NCBI GenBank assembly: GCA_041676645.1
Contig: JBAYRO010000020.1
Location: forward strand, 1-45,924
From: JAMLIN01 sp041676645
GTDB taxonomy: Bacteria; Pseudomonadota; Gammaproteobacteria; Burkholderiales; Burkholderiaceae_E
Direction of reading: 5' to 3'
DNA: 45,924 bases
A program made the translations under genes and the position numbers. A model generated the notes under the pieces. It was not told the origin of the DNA, made no database searches, and saw only the letters and a list, made by a program, of their open reading frames with translations. Position 1 is the first letter of the stretch. Each line of letters opens with the position of its first letter. Shown here piece after piece: positions 35,732 to 43,301 of this stretch.

Positions 35732-38701
35732 TCAACCATGATGCGCCACCTCGAAGCGGATCGCCTTGATCTCCAGCGGTGCCGGCACGCTCTGCCGGAA
35801 TTGGATCGAGGGATGCCGCGACCAGCCGCGAAAATTCTGCCGGCGCACGTCGCCCGTCAGCAGCCGCTGCATCATCGGCAGCTCGGGTCCGCCGCTTTCA
35901 CTGAGCTGGCCCGGATCGAGCGCATCGCCGTCCATGTAGGTCAGCGGCGCCTCCTGCCACGGCCCCCACTGGATCTCGTGCCACGGCCCGCGCGTGACGC
36001 TGATCTCGATCTGCCCGGTTCTGACGAGGCTCAGCTCCACCTCGTAGATGCGCGCCGGCAGACGGAACGGGCGGTCGTTGGCGAGCTTCTCACGGAATTT
36101 TTGCAGCCGTCCCGAGACCTGCGGCGCCAGGCCGACCGTCACATCCGTCGCCGCCGTATCGAGGGTGATCGCGGCGCCGGTCACGGTGAGCGGCCCCATG
36201 AGCTCGCCGTCGGCGTAGGCCCACACCGCCTTGCCCTCGAGGTGGCCGAGATGGCCGATCACGGTCTGCGGGGTGTCGAAAGTGAAATGCGTCGCCGCGT
36301 CGAGCAGGCCAGCCTCGTCGCGCGTCTCGAGGTAGAGATCGGCGCCGTCGGCGCTTTCGCGCTCGATCGCCGCCACCACGCGGAAGTCGGTCGTCGCCGT
36401 GATCGCGCGGAACTTCCCGTCCGTGCCGTGCGGGAAGAAGGCGATCACCTCCTGGGCGCGGAGCAGCACCAGCAGCACCAGGCTGCCGTCGGCCTGCGCC
36501 ATGAAAACGAGGTTACCCTCGGACGTCGAGAGCGGCGGCCGGTGCGCCATGTCGACCACCTGGGTCAGCAGGTGCGGCGCCAGGAGCGAGAGCGGCTCGG
36601 CCTGGTAGGTGGCGCGGCCATCGGTGTCGACCAGCCCCAGTTTGAGATCGCGCAGCACGCGGCCGCCCTTCTGGATGAAGAGCGTGCCGTCGTCGGCGAT
36701 CGCCGGCGGCACGGCCGCCTCGATCCCGTAGCCGACGGCCCGCACCGCGTTCTGCGGTTGCGTCGCGTCGAGCGTGCGCGCCTCGATGTACCAGGCGCTG
36801 CTGTCGGTCAGGAGCTGGAGGTGCGTGCCGACGAACGCCTCGCGGATGGTTTCGACGCTGTCGGTGTCGAGGGTGCGGAAAAAGCCGAGATCGGCGGTGA
36901 GCGGATCGCCCGTCGACGTGAAATCGAAATAATCCGCCACCCGGCTCACGCCCCACGTCTGCGGCGCCGCACGGAAGCCGCCGAGGAGCAGCCGCGACTG
37001 CACGAAGCCGCCGCAGCGCGGCCAGCCGGTGGTGCCGCCGAACAGCGGCCCCTCGGCATTGAGCCCGCGCTGCACGATGCGCAGGAGAGGCTCGATATCG
37101 TCGCGGCCGAGCACCTGGGCCGTCAGCGCCGGCCAGGCGCGCCCGCCGTTGGTCCCGCTGAACTGGACGCGCACACCGGGCGCGGCCCCGGCTGTCAGGG
37201 TCACCACCAGATCGGAGCCTTGGACGCCGGGCAGAGCGTCCAGCGCCGAGGCCACCGCCGCAGCGAGGCCTGCCGTGCCCGTGTAGGTGACGGGCGCCGT
37301 GACCATGTCACCCAGCCACAGCACGAACGCGTCGTTCTCCTCGATCCCCGACAGGGTGAGTTCCTTCACCTCGTCCTCGTCTCCGGAGAAGGCGGTGCCA
37401 GCCGTCAGGCCCGGGACATCACCGAACGGCGCCGTCTCGACGTTCCATTCGTCGTTGGCACCCTGGCGCACGATGCGCACTGTCGGCACGTCCTCGTGGA
37501 ACAGCAGCACGGTGTCGAGCGAGGCGGCAGCATTGACATCGGCTATCTGGTGGGCGGCGATCGGCACCGGGATCGAGGCGAGATAGCGCTGGCGCTGGAA
37601 CACGTCGATGTTGCGCTCGGTGAGCACCAGCTCCAGCACCAGATCGGCAGAACGGTGGAAGTTGAACATTTTGACCGGCGAGAGCTGCCGCTTCTCCGTC
37701 CACAGTCGGATGCCGGCGACGTTGACGGTTCCGATACCCTGGGCACCCTTGGCGACGACGCGCCAATTCTGCGCGGCGACAGGCTGCCCGGCCGGTCCGC
37801 CCGGCCACTCGCCGAAGCGGCGCGTGCGGCCGAGCTGGTCGACGCGCTCGTAGAGCTTAGGCCAATCTGCGAAGTCACCGGCAGGCTGCGGGCCTAGATT
37901 GGCCCAGCGTGTGCCTCCGTTGACGTTGCCGCCAGTGACAGCCACGATGGAGCGGTAGATTTCCGATGCGCTGTCAGCATCGCTGGCGCGTGCCCAAGTG
38001 AACGAGCTGCCGCCAAACGAAACAGTGTAGATGCCATTGGTGGTCGGATCATTCTGGTTCTTCACCAGAACGCGGGTGCCGTCGCCGACCTGCACCCCGT
38101 CGATGATCGGGTCTCCTGCGATCTCAATGTGCGCGGTCGTTGCGACAGCAACGTCCGCCAACGGCGTTAAACCGGTGGATCGAATGTTCCGCCGCGTGCC
38201 GAGCTCCGGCTCGATGGCGCCCTGCATCTCGATCCACGCCGATCCGTCCCAGTACTCCACCGCGAGCACGTCGTCCTTGCCGGCCGTGCCGGCGTAAAAG
38301 CCGATGACGTCGAAGAAGCACACGTCCCGCGGCGCCCCGAGGTCGACCTCCAGAACGACGAAGGTGCCGGCGCCGGCTGCAGATGTCGTGAACACCGTCT
38401 CCGGGTCCTGGTCGACCAGGTTCGCCGTCGTGCCGCCGTTGTGGGCGGTGATCATGCCGGCCGTGACATGGATCGGCTCGATCCGCCGCCGCAGCCGCCG
38501 CTTGTAGCCGGCATTCACAACGTCCGCGTCCGACAGCAGCGACCAGCCCGCCCGCCGGCGGATGCCGCCCTGCGGCCGCGCCTCGAGGTTCTTCGCCTCG
38601 GCCAGGCTGTCGTAGTAGTGCTTGAGGTCGATGCGCTCGGAAAGCGCCGGGTCGAGCACGCCCTTGGTGAAGCTGTTTGTTAGTTCCGCCTTGCGAACCA
38701 C
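35732..38701 (-). CDS. Tail tubular protein B (T7 gp12-like nozzle)
   Basis: Protein of 989 aa. The start has the family signature: FTKGVLDPALSERIDLKHYY, then NLEARPQGGIRRRAGW. The middle contains inserted beta domains, including a discoidin-like stretch after residue 90 (FVVLEVDLGAPRDVCFFDVI) and the nozzle core (GVSRVADYFDFTSTGDPLTA, LFIQKGGRVLRDLKLG). It is longer than T7 gp12 (about 794 aa) because of these inserts. It forms the conical tail tip below tubular protein A. Strong call from the N-terminal motif and its position after tubular A. Confidence 0.87.
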   Translation of the reverse strand: MVRKAELTNSFTKGVLDPALSERIDLKHYYDSLAEAKNLEARPQGGIRRRAGWSLLSDADVVNAGYKRRLRRRIEPIHVTAGMITAHNGGTTANLVDQDPETVFTTSAAGAGTFVVLEVDLGAPRDVCFFDVIGFYAGTAGKDDVLAVEYWDGSAWIEMQGAIEPELGTRRNIRSTGLTPLADVAVATTAHIEIAGDPIIDGVQVGDGTRVLVKNQNDPTTNGIYTVSFGGSSFTWARASDADSASEIYRSIVAVTGGNVNGGTRWANLGPQPAGDFADWPKLYERVDQLGRTRRFGEWPGGPAGQPVAAQNWRVVAKGAQGIGTVNVAGIRLWTEKRQLSPVKMFNFHRSADLVLELVLTERNIDVFQRQRYLASIPVPIAAHQIADVNAAASLDTVLLFHEDVPTVRIVRQGANDEWNVETAPFGDVPGLTAGTAFSGDEDEVKELTLSGIEENDAFVLWLGDMVTAPVTYTGTAGLAAAVASALDALPGVQGSDLVVTLTAGAAPGVRVQFSGTNGGRAWPALTAQVLGRDDIEPLLRIVQRGLNAEGPLFGGTTGWPRCGGFVQSRLLLGGFRAAPQTWGVSRVADYFDFTSTGDPLTADLGFFRTLDTDSVETIREAFVGTHLQLLTDSSAWYIEARTLDATQPQNAVRAVGYGIEAAVPPAIADDGTLFIQKGGRVLRDLKLGLVDTDGRATYQAEPLSLLAPHLLTQVVDMAHRPPLSTSEGNLVFMAQADGSLVLLVLLRAQEVIAFFPHGTDGKFRAITATTDFRVVAAIERESADGADLYLETRDEAGLLDAATHFTFDTPQTVIGHLGHLEGKAVWAYADGELMGPLTVTGAAITLDTAATDVTVGLAPQVSGRLQKFREKLANDRPFRLPARIYEVELSLVRTGQIEISVTRGPWHEIQWGPWQEAPLTYMDGDALDPGQLSESGGPELPMMQRLLTGDVRRQNFRGWSRHPSIQFRQSVPAPLEIKAIRFEVAHHG

Positions 38702-38704
38702 ACC

Positions 38705-39280
38705 TCACCCCCGCCGCGCGATATCGATGCCGAAGTCGGCGCCACTGGCCAGCGCCTTGCCGCCCGCGGCGAGCAGGCTCATGCTGCCGCTCGTCTCGAG
38801 CTGGCCTGCCCGCGCCAGCGCCTGCGCCCGCCGGATGCGCGCGTTCTGCTTCTCGATCCCCGTCTCGAACTCGGCTTGGGCGGCGAGATCGCGCTCGACC
38901 TCCTGGCTCGAAGAGATGTCGAGGCCGGAGGCGGCAAAGGCGACCCGTGCCGCGCCTGTCTTCTGCACCAGGTCGCGCTTGATACGGATCGCCGCCTCCT
39001 CGCTCGCCAGCACCTCCTGGTTGCCCTGCAGCCGGGCCAGATCAGCATTGGTCTGCGCTTCCGCGTAGGCCGACAGGCCACCGGCGAGGCTGGACAGGAT
39101 CGAGCCCGCCGTCGCAACCCCCTGCAGCACGGAGAGCGCCGTCGACGCGCCCGCCGCGACGGTCGAGGTGACGCCGGCGGCCGTTGTCACCGTCGTCGCC
39201 CAGGTGGCCGCCGTGGCTGCGCCGGCCGCTGCGCCCGTCGATCCCAATGCCGCAAAGAGCCCGATCGCCAGCTCGGCCAT
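38705..39280 (-). CDS. Internal virion protein, T7 gp14-like
   Basis: Protein of 191 aa. An Ala/Thr/Gly-rich hydrophobic N-terminus (LGSTGAAAGAATAATWATTV) could insert in a membrane; the rest is helical with LARLQGNQEVLASEEAAIRI and RVAFAASGLDISSSQEVERD. This layout resembles gp14-type ejection proteins that form a pore in the outer membrane. ATG 39280 (GAGGATGTGAG upstream) is preferred to the longer frame. Located between tubular A and B genes as in BPP-1-like phages. Confidence 0.7.
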   Translation of the reverse strand: MAELAIGLFAALGSTGAAAGAATAATWATTVTTAAGVTSTVAAGASTALSVLQGVATAGSILSSLAGGLSAYAEAQTNADLARLQGNQEVLASEEAAIRIKRDLVQKTGAARVAFAASGLDISSSQEVERDLAAQAEFETGIEKQNARIRRAQALARAGQLETSGSMSLLAAGGKALASGADFGIDIARRG

Positions 39281-39281
39281 C

Positions 39282-39887
39282 TCACATCCTCGCACTGATC
39301 AGCGGGTTCTCGCCTTCCGCCAGGACCGGCGAGGGCGATGCCATGTCGCTGAGCGCGCGCGCCTCGGCGAGCTTGCCGCCGTGGCCCTGCATCTGCGGCG
39401 GCCCGAAGCACTCCTCGAGGAGATCGTTGCGCAGCACTCGGTCCTCGCGCACTGACAGCGCAAATTCCGCCATCAGATTGAGCACCACCAGCGACCGGAA
39501 ATAGCCGGGCCAGTAAACCGGCGGCGTCGCCTTCTGGAACTTGAGCCAGATTGCCTCGGCGTTGGTCCTGAGCTGCCGTTCCTCGAAGAGCTCGTAGCGC
39601 GTGAAGGGCGCGCGGGTCTCCGCGCGATCGTAGACCGCGCGCGGGCTGCCCAGCATCTCGGTGGGCAGCTCGTATGCGTAGGCCCAGTGCTGGTCGGGCG
39701 CGGCCGCCAATCGGTTGAGCTGGCGCGTCTGCGTGTTGAAGTGCCAGGTGTGCCGGGTGAGCAGGTCCTCGGTCACGTCCTGGTAGACCGCGATGTGCGT
39801 CTCCGCCCCCGGCGCGCTTTCGCTGCCCAGCGGATCGGCGCCGATGCGCACCAGCGCGCGGTCGATCAAAATAATTCGTGTCGTCAC
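39282..39887 (-). CDS. Tail tubular protein A (T7 gp11-like adaptor)
   Basis: Protein of 201 aa with the family pattern: IILIDRALVRIGADPLGS, then YQDVTEDLLTRHTWHFNTQT, YELPTEMLGSPRAVYDRAET and VYWPGYFRSLVVLNLMAEFA. It forms the dodecameric ring joining portal to the nozzle. The C-terminal 35 residues are poorly conserved. The stop lies one base before the start region of the gp14-like gene. Strong by motif and order. Confidence 0.88.
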   Translation of the reverse strand: MTTRIILIDRALVRIGADPLGSESAPGAETHIAVYQDVTEDLLTRHTWHFNTQTRQLNRLAAAPDQHWAYAYELPTEMLGSPRAVYDRAETRAPFTRYELFEERQLRTNAEAIWLKFQKATPPVYWPGYFRSLVVLNLMAEFALSVREDRVLRNDLLEECFGPPQMQGHGGKLAEARALSDMASPSPVLAEGENPLISARM

Positions 39888-39903
39888 GGCGCCACCTCAT
39901 ACC

Positions 39904-40002
39904 GGCCCGAAGGGCCCAAGGCCGCGACTGCGGCCCGGCGCGAGCGCCGGCCCTCAACGCGCACAACGCAACTTCACGAACGCGCTCTCGCCACTTGTGT
40001 CA
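39904..40002 (-). repeat. Composite intergenic repeat upstream of tubular protein A
   Basis: Same organisation as at 35633-35729: TGACACAAGTGGCGAGAGCG box (39981-40002), hairpin CCGGCG-CTCG-CGCCGG (39935-39950) and hairpin GGCCC-TTC-GGGCC (39904-39916). It fills most of the 206-base gap 39888-40093, which has no gene. Confidence 0.7.
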
Positions 40003-40093
40003 GGTCACTTGCAAATTACGGCGCCGGTGCCGAGGGGTACAAAAGCACCGGCGCCGCTTCACCGCCGAGGCTCAAGGGGGAGAGGCCGGCGGA

Positions 40094-40309
40094 TCACGTC
40101 GTCTCGGACCCGCCGCCCTCGCCGTTGCCGTTGCCGCCGCCGCTGTCGCCGGCAGGCTTCGGCTTGCCCTTCTCCGGCGCCAGCTTCAGCGCTTTGCCTG
40201 CGAGCCCCGGGGCGGCGTAGACGAACACGTCCTTGCGCCCCTTGGGGTCGATCAGGCTGCCGTTGACGAACACCTTCTGCAGCACCTGATAACGAACTTT
40301 CTCAGCCAT
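40094..40309 (-). CDS. Hypothetical virion-region protein, 71 aa
   Basis: Residues 1-50 form a small beta-rich unit (VRYQVLQKVFVNGSLIDPKG, KDVFVYAAPGLAGKALKLA), followed by a Gly/Asn/Ser tail. Small proteins with this VFVNGxLxDP pattern lie next to cement-protein genes in BPP-1-like phages; function unknown. The start is preceded by GGAGGAAAGCC. Confidence 0.7.
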   Translation of the reverse strand: MAEKVRYQVLQKVFVNGSLIDPKGRKDVFVYAAPGLAGKALKLAPEKGKPKPAGDSGGGNGNGEGGGSETT

Positions 40310-40350
40310 GGCTTTCCTCCGATCTCACGACTGCCGACTGCCGATTGCCG

Positions 40351-40767
40351 CTAGATCGCGTCGGGGTACGCCAGCCAGGACGCCGGGTCCTGATTGGTCA
40401 GGAAGGCGTCGACGGTCGCCGTCGGCGTGGTGCCGCCGAGCGTGTAGTTGAGCCGCAGGTAGCGCTCGTTCTGCCACGGCATCGGGATGACCACCCGCGT
40501 GCCGGTCGTGAACGCCGCTGCCGCCAGCGTCGGATGCGTGAGCAGCGTCGCCGCGGAGGGGAAGTTCGCGGCATCGTCGGTCTGCACCGCGATCGCCAGC
40601 GTCGGGGTGGTGCCGGCGAGCCCCGTGCGCGCGACGATGACCCACCAAAGCGGATCGCCGGGCCCGAGGAGGCGGTTGACCGCGCCGAGGTCGATGACGT
40701 CCGTCGACGGTGCGGTTTCGGTGAGGGCCTGCTTGGCCGAGACCTGCAGGCGGCTGTCGATGATCAT
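40351..40767 (-). CDS. Capsid cement protein, Bbp16-like
   Basis: Protein of 138 aa. The start MIIDSRLQVSAKQALTETAP, the centre VIDLGAVNRLLGPGDPLWWV and the end NERYLRLNYTLGGTTPTATV follow the pattern of the BPP-1 Bbp16 cement protein, a jelly-roll dimer that decorates the capsid of that podovirus. The gene lies directly after the capsid gene as in BPP-1. The call is based on remembered family pattern plus gene order, hence good but not certain. Confidence 0.82.
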   Translation of the reverse strand: MIIDSRLQVSAKQALTETAPSTDVIDLGAVNRLLGPGDPLWWVIVARTGLAGTTPTLAIAVQTDDAANFPSAATLLTHPTLAAAAFTTGTRVVIPMPWQNERYLRLNYTLGGTTPTATVDAFLTNQDPASWLAYPDAI

Positions 40768-40818
40768 GACCGGGCTCCTTTGCCGGAAAGAAAAAAGGGG
40801 TTAGCCGCTCGCGCCGCC

Positions 40819-41835
40819 TCAGCTGGCGGGCACGAGCGCTTCCGTGTTGAGGATCGCGTCGCAGCGGCGCACCGGTACCTCGTCGAGCACCATCACGCGC
40901 CGGCCCAGCACCTGCTCCATCGAGATCTGCACGTTCTTGGAGTTCTTCTGCTGCCGGCGCAGGAACGACTTGATGGTCCGGTTGCAGTAGAGCACCGGCC
41001 GTCCGACCGAGAGAGACGGCACCTGCTCGAAGGCCTGGGCGATCAGGTCGAGGAGATCGGCGCCGCTCTGCGCATCCTTGGTCAGATCGCTGATGTCGAT
41101 GTTGGCGATGCGCACGATGTAGCGCCAGTCGCGAACGGTGAGGCCGCAGTTCCACTTGTAGTGCGAGCGATAGGCCTGCATGCGGCCGCCCTGGCCGTCG
41201 GCGTTCTCGATCGTGACCTCGCCCATGTCCTTCATAGAGAGCCCGGCCTGCTGCCCCTTGGGGTAGATGCCGTGCACGGACTGCTCGCCCCACACCACGA
41301 GCCAGATCGAGGTGTTGTCGGAGCCCGAGCCGCCGCCGTGGATCACGTTGTCGGCCGAGGCCGCGACGGAAGGCGTGCGGTCGTTGAAGCGCGGGGCGAA
41401 GCCCGTGAAGCTCTCCGGCAGCGTTCCCTCGTTGCCGTAGAAGAGCGTTTTCGCCAGCTCCTGGCTCATGCCCTCGATGTGCGGCCGCTCCTCGCTCAAG
41501 CGGAACGCGGCCGTGTTGCCGTTCAAGTCGGCCAGCGCCTTGTCGCTCTCGGCATACGCTTCGAGCATGCCGCAGTTGTCGGTGACCTGCGTCGTGGTCG
41601 ACCGCGTCGGCTGCACGCCGCCGTAGAGCTTGCGCCAGGTCGGCTCCGGGATGCCGGTGCGGATCGTCGAGCGATGCCCCGTCGGCAGGTTGCCCTCGAT
41701 CCAGGGCATGTCGAACAGGATCTCGTTCGTCTCGTTGAGGATCTCGACGATCGCAGCGATCTTGCCGTCGGGATCGAGCCGCTTGGCGACGTCCGCCAGC
41801 GTCGGGTTCGTAGTTGCCAGGACAGGCATGGCCAA
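40819..41835 (-). CDS. Major capsid protein, Bbp17-like
   Basis: Protein of 338 aa of the BPP-1-type HK97 fold family: N-terminal helix (PTLADVAKRLDPDGKIAAIV), LFDMPWIEGNLPTGHRSTIR, DLNGNTAAFRLSEERPHIEG, the glycine-rich E-loop-like segment HGGGSGSDNTSIWLVVWG and the C-terminal strands (VLDEVPVRRCDAILNTEA). GGAGCTTGGCC precedes the ATG. A well matched late promoter is 42 bp upstream, as expected for the most abundant virion protein. Confidence 0.9.
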   Translation of the reverse strand: MAMPVLATTNPTLADVAKRLDPDGKIAAIVEILNETNEILFDMPWIEGNLPTGHRSTIRTGIPEPTWRKLYGGVQPTRSTTTQVTDNCGMLEAYAESDKALADLNGNTAAFRLSEERPHIEGMSQELAKTLFYGNEGTLPESFTGFAPRFNDRTPSVAASADNVIHGGGSGSDNTSIWLVVWGEQSVHGIYPKGQQAGLSMKDMGEVTIENADGQGGRMQAYRSHYKWNCGLTVRDWRYIVRIANIDISDLTKDAQSGADLLDLIAQAFEQVPSLSVGRPVLYCNRTIKSFLRRQQKNSKNVQISMEQVLGRRVMVLDEVPVRRCDAILNTEALVPAS

Positions 41836-41876
41836 GCTCCGTTCAGTTCGAAAATGTTCCGCTCAGTCGCCGACGC

Positions 41877-41905
41877 AGGATAGGGGCTGGGCGGAAGTGT
41901 TAACC
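41877..41905 (-). promoter_or_regulatory. Late promoter ahead of the major capsid gene
   Basis: Minus strand GGTTAACAC (41897-41905), 14 bases, TATCCT (41877-41882). Predicted start near 41870, about 35 bases before the capsid ATG. Confidence 0.7.
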
Positions 41906-41912
41906 GGGACGC

Positions 41913-42791
41913 TCAACTCGCATTCACCATGCTCGGGAACATGGCCCGCATGGCCCGCTCGTGGTCGGTGAGGCCATCGCCGCCGCCCGCGCCGCCGCCC
42001 TGCACGCCGTGCTCACCCGGGATGAGCTTCATCACCTTCTCGAAGGCCTTCACGCTGTCGGCCGTGGCGTACATCAGCGACAGGATCACCGCGTCGGACT
42101 TGTCGATCACCCCCCGCGTCTGCCAGTCCTTGACCGTGTTGGCGATGGCGTTCACCCGCTGCGCCGCCTGCTGCATCCTGACCTTCGGGTCGCCGGCCTT
42201 CGGCGCCAGCTTCTCGATCTCCTGGTCGTAATCGACCGGCTCCTCGAGCAGCCCCGCCTCGCTCATCTTCTCGTGCAGCTTGACGAAGGCGTCCTGGAAC
42301 TGCGCGTTGGAGAGGCCCAGCTCGTGCGCCACGCCCCGCCACAGCTTCAGCACCTGGTCGTTCTCGAGGTCGCCGACCTTCTTGGCGAGGTCCTCGGGAA
42401 GCTCGAGCTTGTACTCGTCGGGCGTCGCCGGCGGCTGCGGCCGGCCGGAGATCTCCTTGGTCAGCTTGTCGATCGTCTCGCGGTCGTTTGTGCCGCGCAG
42501 CATCTCGGGCAGACCGTCGGGGAAATAAGGCTGCCCATCCTGGCCACCCTTGTCGCCCTTGCCGCCCTTGTCGCCACCTTTGCCATCGTCGCCGCCCTGA
42601 CCGCCGCCATCACCCTGACCGCCCTTGTCGCCGTCGTTCAGGATCTTATCGGCGTGCCCGGCCAGACCGCCGGCGCCCGCATCGCTACCCGGATCGCCGC
42701 CGTCACCACCATCAGCCCCGCCTGCACCGCCGCCGCCGCCAGCCCCTTCCGGGTTGAACAGCGGGAAAGGCAGAAAACCGAACCGGATCAT
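41913..42791 (-). CDS. Scaffolding protein
   Basis: Protein of 292 aa. After a hydrophobic start (MIRFGFLPFPLFNPEG) comes a Gly/Asp/Lys low-complexity region to about residue 85, then a helical scaffold part: LPEDLAKKVGDLENDQVLKL, FQDAFVKLHEKMSEAGLLEE, KVRMQQAAQRVNAIANTVKD, with a basic/hydrophobic end (RAMRAMFPSMV) that would bind capsid. Acidic helical proteins directly upstream of the capsid gene are typically scaffolds. The glycine-rich head is longer than usual. Confidence 0.8.
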   Translation of the reverse strand: MIRFGFLPFPLFNPEGAGGGGGAGGADGGDGGDPGSDAGAGGLAGHADKILNDGDKGGQGDGGGQGGDDGKGGDKGGKGDKGGQDGQPYFPDGLPEMLRGTNDRETIDKLTKEISGRPQPPATPDEYKLELPEDLAKKVGDLENDQVLKLWRGVAHELGLSNAQFQDAFVKLHEKMSEAGLLEEPVDYDQEIEKLAPKAGDPKVRMQQAAQRVNAIANTVKDWQTRGVIDKSDAVILSLMYATADSVKAFEKVMKLIPGEHGVQGGGAGGGDGLTDHERAMRAMFPSMVNAS

Positions 42792-43156
42792 AGCTCACCC
42801 CCTTGTTTCTCCTGCCCCCGCGCCACCGCGAGCATCTGCAGGAGCATGAAAACGATCGCGTTCTGGCCCTCGCGCCGGGCTTTGAGGATCGCGTAGGCCT
42901 CGGCCGTCGCGGCCGCCTGCTCTTCGCCCGAGCTCGGCCGGAACAGCGTCTTGCGCACGAGGAGATCGAGGAGCGCGCGGCCGGCGTCGTTGTCGAGCGC
43001 CGCCTTGACGATCGCGGCCTCGCGCTCGGCCTCCGCGCGCAGCTTCTGCGATTGCGCCTTGTTGGCGCTGGCGATCTGCTCGCCGAGGTTTTCCAGATCG
43101 CCCCAGCCGCCCGTCTCGAGCCGGCTGAAGATTTCGCCCAGCACGTCCGTGCTCAT
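42788..43156 (-). CDS. Hypothetical head-region protein, 122 aa
   Basis: ATG 43156 has GGGGGGAAACC just upstream and is preferred to a longer frame reaching into the repeat. Helical throughout: FSRLETGGWGDLENLGEQIA, a long coiled-coil-like SQKLRAEAEREAAIVKAALD and a hydrophobic end AIVFMLLQMLAVARGQEK. The stop overlaps the scaffold start in ATGA. Position between portal and scaffold suggests a head assembly factor; no family recognised. Confidence 0.7.
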   Translation of the reverse strand: MSTDVLGEIFSRLETGGWGDLENLGEQIASANKAQSQKLRAEAEREAAIVKAALDNDAGRALLDLLVRKTLFRPSSGEEQAAATAEAYAILKARREGQNAIVFMLLQMLAVARGQEKQGGEL

Positions 43157-43217
43157 GGTTTCCCCCCTGGCAGAAGCTGCAAGGCCGCGCCACGGGCTGT
43201 CCCGCCGGCGGGAGCCA

Positions 43218-43298
43218 GGGAGCAAGCGCGACCCGCCGTAGAGCGGCGCCCCCGCGGAGGCGGCCCGAGCCGAAGGCGAGGATCAGTCCGCCGTGAGC
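43218..43298 (+). repeat. Dispersed GC-rich repeat, copy B, opposite orientation
   Basis: On the plus strand GGGAGCAAGCGCGACCC, a GC hairpin region and GATCAGTCCGCCGTGAGC align with the minus strand of 24084-24160 over nearly their full length. It lies in the 145-base gap between portal and the 122-aa gene and is inverted relative to transcription, unlike the other copies. Confidence 0.65.
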
Positions 43299-43301
43299 GC
43301 A

